NCBI GenBank assembly: GCA_019693395.1 | Contig: JAAMXP010003990.1 | Coordinates: 1 to 15,069, forward strand | DNA from: Ettlia oleoabundans | Lineage: Eukaryota; Chlorophyta; Chlorophyceae; Chlamydomonadales | DNA length: 15,069 bases | Direction of reading: 5' to 3' | Shown here: one piece after another, positions 9,081 to 15,069 of the stretch | Position numbering within the stretch: the first letter of the stretch is position 1 | How the letters are laid out: every line of letters starts with the position of its first letter | Program-made: the position numbers and the translations under genes | The notes under the pieces: generated by a model | Databases searched by the model: none | What the model was told of the DNA's origin: nothing | What the model saw: the letters and a program-made list of their open reading frames with translations, nothing else

Positions 9081-10996
9081 TCAAGCCATAGCCCTGTTGC
9101 TGCTGCTGCCGGAGCATCCCAGGAACAAGCCAAGGCCCTCCTCCATGCTGCTCTGGTGCTCGCAGCTGGCGGCTGCAAGGTGCGTAGCGGGGTGAGGCAG
9201 CAAGGCAGGAGGATAGTTGAGAACAGGCATCGGAGCTAAATGCTACCAGCCAAGCCAATCAACAACAGGCAGGTAGGCAGCTAGGCAGGCAGGCAAAGAG
9301 GCAGGGCTGCGTAGCTGCCTTACGTCCAGATTGCATGGCGCAGTACATGCCACGAAGCAGTGCAGAAGCAGTGCAAGCAGCACAGAGGCACTTGCTGGTG
9401 GTGCTAGCCCTGCTGTTGCTGCTGCTGCTGTTGTTGTATCTGAACGACGCTGGCCCACTACTGCTTTCACCACCGGCGCTCACCCTTGCATTTAACTTGC
9501 ACGGCTCGCAGCTTGATAGACGTCGGCTTGACGTTGCTGCCGTCGGTGGCGTCGGGAGCTTCCAGAAATGATGGCTTGATAATGCAGGGCAGCATTGGGG
9601 TCTGCCCAAGTGCAGCCGCCAAGCGCCTGGCAGGCTGCTGCGGCAGCAGCAGGGTGACAACGAGTGTGGTGCTGCCGCCGCCTGGCGCCCGAGCACTGCT
9701 GCCCTCGGCTGATGATGGCTGCAGTACCTCCCAGGAGTGCAGCTGGGCTGCTGCAATCCCAGAGCCTGCAGGCAGTTTGGGGAGTCGGGCAGGCACCTCG
9801 CCTTTGAACAGCGATATGTTTCCCTGGCCGGGCTGGCGTGGTCAGGACAAGGAGTAAAGATGAACTATAAATATTAATTAATCGCATTCGAGAAAACACG
9901 GGAGCCAAGAACCAGCTGCTCATGTTTCCATTACAGAACTAGCTCTGAAATGAAATCAGGTGATAGCAGCTGCGTTCTATTGGCCAAGCAAGTGTGCGAT
10001 GCATGAGGCAAGCAGCAGCCGCCGCACCTGCAGCAGCAGCTGCTGCCTTGGCAACCGCCCGCACAACATGCTGCTGCTGCGCTACGCTCTCTTGTAGCTG
10101 CAGCTGCTGTTGCCCGTTTGTCTCAAGAAGCAGTGTTACATTCCACAACGGCTGCCGAATGCGACGGCGGCTCGCTGCTGCTGCGCGCAACGCTACGGAT
10201 ACCGCAGGTGCTGCTACGTGCTGCTGCAAGTGCCCTGTTGTCGCTGAAGGTGTGCCTTCTGTTTGCACTGCTGCTGCCACTGCGTCAAAGGATGTTGCCC
10301 ATTTGGATGCTGTGGTAGAAGATGATTCCATGTGCAATGTAGCATGAGCCGCCTCTGCCTGGTAGATTAGGCGCCTTCGCCGCCCTGAGCCGCCGACCCT
10401 GCCGTAGCCGCTACTGCCAGCGGTGCCGCTCTCAGAGCGGCTGATAGTCACGGCACACATTGCTAGAAACAGCAGCGTTGCTAGAGCTATGAGGGGTATC
10501 GACACGGCATTCCGCCGTATAGCTTGAGCTGGCTTGCTGGGGGAAGGGAAATCCAGCGGGGCGCTATTGCAGTTGACGCTGCCAGGCTGGCCAAACAGCC
10601 GACGCTTGGCGCTGTTTGAACGAGATAGCGTCGTCACTCCTCCCTCCTCTGCTGCAGCAAAATGCAACACTGCTTATGGTAAATCATGGTGCTATTCCTC
10701 TTGTGTGCTATCCTCTTGAAAGATCTAGTAGCACTGCTAAGCGAGCAGGCAATGTTGGCAGCTCTCCGCAGGGGCGGCATGGTGATTCCCGCAGCTGACG
10801 CTACGGGCTGTGCCTCACCCGCCGCCTGCTCCCACCACGGCTGCTGCTGCGATGTACTGGCACCGTGTAGATGTGGACGTGCGCATGCCAGTCCTGGTGC
10901 AGGAGTTTGCCGGACACCACCGGCTGCAGCCTGGACAGCTGAAGAGCCGTCCCATGCCATCCGAGCATGCATCCGAGCAATCAACCAATAACACAA
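9081..10996 (-). CDS. Tentative spliced gene, signal-anchored protein of unknown function
   Basis: I do not recognise this gene with certainty. Model: complement(join(9081..9172, 9484..9823, 10047..10651, 10819..10996)), all joins phase-consistent. The start is uncertain; in-frame ATGs lie at 10996, 10972 and 10960. The cytosolic part is Gly/Gln/Ser-rich, then basic (NSAKRRLFG, QAIRRN). One membrane segment follows (AVSIPLIALATLLFLAMCAVTI), then a Ser/Ala/Gln-rich outer part with NVTLLLETNG. Exon 3 carries beta-strand-like text (GNISLFKGEVPARLP, STTLVVTLLLPQQ, PTSIKLRAVQVKCK). The plan of anchor plus beta-rich outer domain recalls LEA-2/NDR1-HIN1-like proteins, but this is only a resemblance. 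The 10819/10651 join uses GT-AG. The 10047/9823 join needs a GC donor (AAG/GCAGCA). The last join is optional: without it exon 3 stops at 9467. Other splice choices are possible. Confidence 0.35.
9266..9306. repeat. GGCA/AGGC-type simple repeat
   Basis: Imperfect tandem units of AGGC (GGCAGGTAGGCAGCTAGG and similar) occur here. They lie in the optional last intron, or just downstream, of the leftward signal-anchored gene. Confidence 0.75.
9409..9438. repeat. CTG/CAG trinucleotide repeat
   Basis: There are about nine CTG/TTG triplets in a row. In one plus-strand frame they encode a run of leucines that imitates a membrane anchor, and on the minus strand Ser/Asn. I treat this as a simple repeat, not a coding signal. 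Confidence 0.85.
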
Positions 10997-11122
10997 GAGA
11001 TTGATCGGATATAACTCGGGTTTGTTACCGGCCGAGCGGTTTGACGATGCAGGGAGGTTGGTTTGAGCACTTACTGTGGCAGGCTGCCCGTGGGGTCAGT
11101 CATGCATGAAATTATAAAAAAG

Positions 11123-11523
11123 CTACGAGGAGGCGGGCTCCGCGAGAGGATCCTCGGGGACCAGTTTGATCTTTTGATATCCGCCGCCACGGCGCAGTAG
11201 ACTGCAGTACGGCGACCGTTGTTGCTTGGTACTCCGTGATGCGTCCTTGCTCAGCCTACCCTGAACGGCCTTAAACCAAAGCTGATCCTTTACCCGTAAT
11301 GCTGACAAAGCAAATGAAGTTTCCCATTCCGGTCGGCACGGGGGCATCAGAGCAAGCGACAGAGATTACCTTACCGTAAGCAGGCGACTCCCCTACTGCA
11401 CCAAGTGACAGCAAGTCGCTTAGGCCCTAATGCAGGCACTGTGACGCTTGCCATCACGCCAGCCACAGGTCAAACACTAGCCGCGTGTCAAGCCTGGCAA
11501 AGGTTGCGAATTGTACCAACCAT
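11123..11523 (-). CDS. Tentative small spliced gene, unknown product
   Basis: I do not recognise this product. The best-supported part is two exons, complement(11123..11301) and complement(11375..11426), joined by a 73-base intron with good borders (ACG/GTAAGG, TTTGTCAG). Together they read GLSDLLSLGAVGESPAY, then a basic stretch with KDQLWFKAVQGRLSKD, ending RRGGGYQKIKLVPEDP and a short tail to the stop at 11123. A possible first exon, complement(11494..11523), would add MVGTIRNLCQ and give about 86 aa, but needs a poor GC donor (CAG/GCTTGA). An alternative uses the ATG at 11454, the same donor at 11374 and an acceptor before 11201, giving a 52-aa protein with the same C-terminus. It lies just downstream of QCR6 on the same strand. 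The basic, compact sequence would suit a small mitochondrial or ribosome-associated protein, but that is a guess. Confidence 0.35.
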
Positions 11524-11625
11524 GGTGGCTGCCACATGCCGCCAGACAAGAGGAGCTCCCTCGCCGGCTAGTAATGCTGGACAGACTTGCTGGGCAATGC
11601 TGGGCAGCAACACACAGTGTTTGTG

Positions 11626-11630
11626 TTACA
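11626..11630 (-). terminator. Putative polyadenylation signal of QCR6 (TGTAA)
   Basis: TGTAA on the minus strand lies about 160 bases after the QCR6 stop codon, at the spacing and with the sequence expected for a chlorophyte 3' end. Confidence 0.6.
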
Positions 11631-11790
11631 ATGCAACTGGTAACTACTTTGCAATCATGCCAATGTTCTGCAGTTTGCTGCCATCAAGGCTGCGCTGCAC
11701 CCATGATATTTCTGTGCAGGACAAGGGGTGGCGGCGTTCTGGGTGCTGGGTGCTGCTACCTGTCGTGCGCGCCTCACAAGCACCAGCTGC

Positions 11791-12288
11791 TCACTTGAGC
11801 CGTGAGAACAAGATCTTGGACGCGCATTTGTCTATGCAGTGCCAGTAGTCAAAGTACTGGCCGGTGCAGTGCGCCTCGCCGCTTGCATCCTTCTCTACCC
11901 GCTCAGCGCATGCCTGCAGCGATGGCAGCACCAGCAGAAAGACATGGTCGGCTGATCCGGCACAACGCACGTAAAAACGGGCGGAACAACGGGCGGCATG
12001 TGATGAATGCACAGATGAATGCACATAAGACGGGAGCAGAGGTGGCGATGCCTGCCTCGTGGCAGCAGCGGCAGCGACCCTCTGCTGCCCTGCTTGCTGT
12101 GCGGACCTGACGGGCGCGCTGCCTGCATCATACGCTCTTCGACTACATTACGCAAACAAGAGTGACGGCCTGCTTTAAAGCCTCTCCCGCCACCTGCTTG
12201 CCTGGTACTCTAGCCACAACTTGATGCACTGCGGCTTGCACGCTTCCTCGACCTCGATCTGAGGGTTCACTGGCTCCTCGTCCGCCAT
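11791..12288 (-). CDS. QCR6: Ubiquinol-cytochrome c reductase hinge protein (complex III subunit QCR6)
   Basis: The hinge protein sits on the intermembrane-space side of mitochondrial complex III next to cytochrome c1 and helps the docking of cytochrome c. Model: complement(join(11791..11913, 12202..12288)), 69 aa, a normal length for plant members. Residues 1-16 are acidic (MADEEPVNPQIEVEEA). Then follow CKPQC, LEYQACAERVEKD, HCTGQYFDYWHCIDKC and a short basic C-terminus. Cysteines are at 17, 21, 31, 45, 55 and 59. C21/C31 and C45/C55 form the twin CX9C pairs typical of Mia40-imported intermembrane-space proteins. The single 288-base intron falls between Gln29 and Ala30 and has a GC donor (CAG/GCAAGC at 12201-12200) with a GCAG acceptor. 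No GT donor in the right phase exists before the stop that follows. It is head to head with RPN5. Confidence 0.95.
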
Positions 12289-12628
12289 GCGGGCCCGGTT
12301 GCAGCAGCTGACTGCGAGAGGCAGGCGAATGGATCAAAACCCCAACGTGAATCGGTGTTGCTCTCAGGCTGCAAAGTCCCTCGGGCGGCAATCGACACCC
12401 GGGGATGGGCGTAAGGGCTCATTAGTCTCGGCCCCAAATGTGTACAGCCTGAGTACCGCTGAGCGCTCCTTTCGGGCGCCTGCTATGCAAATGGTCTACC
12501 TGTACGCATTCTTGCGATTTCGACGTCACAAAATCACCGCGGAAGTCCATCATTGCCCACTTCTCCCGCTTGATCACAACTCGACCTCCGCCTGCATCGC
12601 CCACTAATCAGCCAGCGCCGTCCCGGCA
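12289..12628. promoter_or_regulatory. Divergent upstream region of QCR6 and RPN5
   Basis: This 340-base region lies between the ATG codons of two oppositely oriented housekeeping genes and probably acts as a bidirectional promoter. Visible elements are an ATGCAAAT octamer at 12484-12491 and a CGACGTCA element (ACGT core) at 12521-12528. There is no clear TATA box. Regulatory roles are inferred from position only. An open frame on the plus strand from 12287 crosses this region but looks like chance. Confidence 0.5.
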
Positions 12629-15069
12629 ATGAACATGGACACGGAGGAGGCCGGCTCTAAGGCGGCTGCGCTCGATCAAGAGAAGGTGGACAGCGAGGTT
12701 GCCCGCTTTCGTGAGCTAGCCAAGACGCAAAGGCAAGAGGCGATCGACGGGCTGCTGGGCCTGGAGAAGCAGGGACGCGTGGCGGAGGACATTGTGACCA
12801 CGCGCAAGGCCTGCACAGCGGTGCTGGAGGTGCGGTCCGCCTCCTGCCACGCTGATTGCTGGCAGCTGCCTGTATCAACCTGCTATACGCATGCCCAATA
12901 TTCCACAACAAACAAAGCAGACACATGCTGGTATCCTGGCAGGCGCCTGAAAGCAGACTTCGGCCTCCCATTTTGGTCTCCCATCAGAAAGGCTTTTCAT
13001 TTTGTCGGCAGTTTGGCCAGCCTACCCCTGACCAGCTGCTGGCAGCAGGCATCAACATGAGGTGCAGCCTTGTTGGCAGCTCCGTCATCCAAGGCAACAC
13101 AGCCGAACCCAACAATTCCTTGTCCAATGCTGTATTTCACCTTCTGGCACCAAGCCTTCTGCCACATGGCAGTCTTACCGCTTTTCTCGAGCCAGCCATA
13201 AGATAGAGCCCCAGCCCGTAACTTCCCGTTACTACTTTACCCTCCCCCCTTCAGGTGCTGCATGAAGCGGGCGAATGGAAGCAGGTGCAGGAGTATGTGG
13301 TGCTGCTGTCCAAGCGGCGGGGGCAGCTGAAGCAGGCGGTGACGGCCATGGTGCGGCAGTGCATGGGATACCTAGCACAAGCACCAGACAAGGCAAGTTG
13401 TGGTACGAGGGAGGTGGGCAATGCCACACTTGGTTGGCTGTGGCTTCAAAGCAGTCTTGGGTTGGGGGTTAGGCACGGAAAGGTTGCGGGGGTTGCAAGG
13501 GTACACCAGGGGTGGCTGCAGTTGAACATGGCTGACAGGGATTGGTTCACCAGGGCAGCCAGGCGGGAAGACCTGCAATGCGGGCCGTAGCATACAGCAT
13601 ACAGCCTGTGCTGGCGGCATGCATAGCATGGCATGGCATACCCTGGGTGCTCTGCAGCTCCGTGCAGCCATTCTCGCTGCGGCACTCCGCCAGTGTTAGC
13701 TGCGTTGCATGGCATGGCACAGGCTATGGCATCTGCCGCCCCATACAGCCATCCTCGCTGCAGTACTGCGGCACTGCGCCAGTGTTATAGCTGCTTAGCT
13801 CGGGCTAGCTGCTTGGTTCCGCCAGGCTGGCTCATGCCGCTTGCAACCGGCCAGGCAAATGGCACGCTGTGGGCCTGCCCACGCTATGCCATGCTGTCGT
13901 GCCATGCTACGACACGATGCACTGCATGCTAACCCACGCCGCGCTGCGCCATGCCGTGGTCGCCTGCAGGAAACCAAGGTGGAGCTGTTAAAGACCCTTC
14001 AGGCGCTGACTGAGGGGAAGGTGGGGCTGTTGTGGTGGCTGGCCGCTGGGTGGGCAAGCGTAATGCATGCGCCTGCACTTGTGTTCAATGGTGCTTGCAA
14101 TTCACTAAAGTTGTTCCAAAAATTGTGTGTTGTGTCGGTGCGCGCATGGCCTTATTCCAGCGATCTCTTTAAAAAAAATTTTAATTCTGTTGGGTCCTCC
14201 GCTTCTTGGTGCAGATCTATGTGGAGATTGAGCGTGCTCGACTCACTCGGCAGCTGGCCCGCATGAGGGAGGAAGAGGGCAAGGTGCAGGAAGCGGCGGA
14301 GATACTGCAGGAGGTGGCAGTGGTGAGTGTGGCTCCTGATATTGATCTTGTATAAAGTGGGCGGGCGTTTGTACTGCAGCATACTGCGGTTGTGAGTGTG
14401 GCTTCTGATACCAGTTTTTTCTCAAGGGGGCGGGCCTTCTCTGCTGCGATGATGAGTGTGGCTTTGATTCAATGTCTTCGTAATCGAACAGGGTGGCCAA
14501 TAAAAACGCCCCCACCGGTGCACAGACTGGCTGGGTCCCGCAGCAGTTGGATGGTACCACGATCATGGTACCGTCGTAAGTGTTCGTGTCCTGTGTGCTT
14601 AATGGATGGCACACGGGGCATTTGCCGTAACTACCTCAACATTCACTGCTTTGAGTCTTCTTCATTTGCTGCCTCTGTTGTGCTTCCTGGGTCAATCACA
14701 TTATTCAAGGTGGTACTGCATTGCTCCCTGGTTTGTTCGCTTCGTTGGGCTGGGTCAATGCTTGGCGTTGCGGGGAACCATACGTGCCGGAGATGTTTGG
14801 GGCCATGGCCATGCCGGAAACCTTGCTTTCTACTCAAAACTATCTCAACTGTGCTGTACGCACGTGCGTATTTGGCAATGTGTGCAGGAGACGTTTGGCG
14901 CGATGGCGAAGACCGAGAAGATTGCGTACATCCTGGAGCAAGTGCGGCTGTGCCTGGACAGGAAGGACTTCATGCGCGCACAGGTGAGGGGATACTCGTG
15001 TGCATGAGGGTGCGTGTGAGTGTGGGTGGGTGGTGGTGTGTGGGTACGATTGGTTGGAGGGGGGAAGGG
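12629..15069 (+). CDS. RPN5: 26S proteasome regulatory subunit RPN5 (PSMD12), N-terminal part
   Basis: RPN5 is a scaffold subunit of the 19S lid of the 26S proteasome, built of a helical-repeat solenoid followed by a PCI domain. Exons seen: join(12629..12829, 13255..13392, 13970..14020, 14215..14322, 14888..14983), 198 codons, all phase 0, continuing beyond the window. Diagnostic text: the [14 protein letters not shown] region, [47 protein letters not shown], and [20 protein letters not shown] followed by [12 protein letters not shown]. This is very close to plant RPN5. The PCI domain is not in the window. The start is at 12629; the ATG at 12635 is an alternative and would drop two residues. 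Intron 2 has a consensus GC donor (AAG/GCAAGT at 13393), which gives a gap-free fit to plant RPN5. An in-frame GT donor 21 bases later would add ASCGTRE. Introns 2 and 4 are long and repeat-rich. Confidence 0.96.
13621..13794 (+). repeat. Two-copy tandem repeat of about 85-90 bases in RPN5 intron 2
   Basis: Copy one (13621-13703) and copy two (13704-13794) both begin with GCATGGCATGGCA-like text. They share a CAGCCAT.CTCGCTGC core and end with the CGCCAGTGTTA..GCTGC block. Copy two has small insertions. GCATG-rich, less regular material continues to about 13950. Confidence 0.75.
14317..14470 (+). repeat. RPN5: Degenerate tandem repeat carrying copies of the exon 4 donor
   Basis: The region starting at the RPN5 exon 4/intron 4 border (GTGGTGAGTGTGGCTCCTGA) recurs near 14390 (GTTGTGAGTGTGGCTTCTGA) and, shorter, near 14449 (GATGAGTGTGGCTTTGAT). 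Each of the first two copies also has a GGGCGGGC block and a CTGC(A/T)GC(A/G) block, giving a unit of about 65 bases. The first two copies contain a GTGAGT donor. Confidence 0.7.
14553..14572. repeat. Near-perfect palindrome with two GGTACC arms
   Basis: GGTACC at 14553 and at 14567 flank ACGATCAT, giving a 20-base inverted repeat with one mismatched pair. It lies inside RPN5 intron 4. I see no known function. Confidence 0.6.

Noticed and set aside
8796..9178. Minus-strand open frames of 70 and 77 aa as further exons or a separate gene
   Set aside because: There is no recognisable motif, no polyadenylation signal and no splice pattern that clearly favours them. Only 9081-9172 was kept, as an optional last exon.
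9335..9571. Plus-strand 78-aa frame with a long leucine run resembling a signal anchor
   Set aside because: The leucines come from a CTG/TTG simple repeat. Its downstream part overlaps a minus-strand exon with more protein-like text, and no continuing exons on the plus strand were found.
9994..10347. Cys/Ala-rich plus-strand frame of 117 aa
   Set aside because: It is the shadow of the minus-strand Gln/Ala/Ser-rich exon and owes its cysteines to GCTGCTGC repeats.
10810..11004. Plus-strand 64-aa frame with fairly protein-like text (RMPVLVQEFAGHHRLQ)
   Set aside because: There is no match to a family and no convincing partner exons. The minus strand here joins in phase to the membrane-anchored exon. 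The choice is not certain.
11405..11848. Plus-strand 147-aa open frame
   Set aside because: It lies antisense to the QCR6 last exon, its 3' region and the small gene behind it. The composition is shadow-like, with no motif.
12287..12607. Plus-strand 106-aa open frame just upstream of RPN5
   Set aside because: Its ATG overlaps the antisense of the QCR6 start codon and it fills the divergent promoter region. It has no family-like text and is not in a continuous frame with RPN5.

Overview
The window looks like nuclear DNA of a green alga, most likely a chlorophyte of the Chlorophyceae type. Genes are broken into many short exons (27 to about 600 bases) by introns that nearly always end in GCAG. 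GC content is moderate to high, and CAG/CTG-type simple repeats lie in introns, intergenic DNA and low-complexity protein segments. The algal polyadenylation signal TGTAA follows two gene ends. The spliced proteins are closest to plant-type families. I cannot name the species.

Layout from left to right: (1) 10-1289, minus strand: the 5' part of a spliced gene for an unrecognised protein with one or two membrane segments; it runs off the left edge. (2) 1598-5724, plus strand: a complete 11-exon presenilin gene (469 aa), the catalytic subunit of gamma-secretase, with both catalytic aspartates and the PAL motif. (3) 6279-8090, plus strand: a complete 5-exon gene for a mitochondrial fission process protein 1 (MTFP1/MTP18) homologue (301 aa). 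(4) 8091-9080: about 1 kb without a gene that I can support. (5) 9081-10996, minus strand: a tentative spliced gene for a signal-anchored protein of unknown role. (6) 11123-11523, minus strand: a tentative small spliced gene. (7) 11791-12288, minus strand: a complete 2-exon gene for QCR6, the 'hinge' subunit of mitochondrial complex III (69 aa). (8) 12629 to beyond the right edge, plus strand: the first five exons of RPN5/PSMD12, a lid subunit of the 26S proteasome.

Two gene pairs are head to head with short shared upstream regions: unknown membrane gene/presenilin, and QCR6/RPN5. The genes do not form one pathway. Presenilin acts in endomembranes, MTFP1 and QCR6 in the mitochondrial inner membrane, and RPN5 in the proteasome.

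The most striking observation concerns splicing. Of the 19 introns I could place in the four recognisable genes by protein similarity and reading phase, four need a GC rather than GT donor, one in each gene. GC donors are normally around one percent of introns. In two of the four, an in-frame GT lies 18 or 21 bases further on, which would give a 6- or 7-residue insertion if used. The last placed intron of RPN5 also contains repeated copies of its own donor region and a degenerate look-alike of the following exon start. All exon boundaries were read by eye, with no transcript data.
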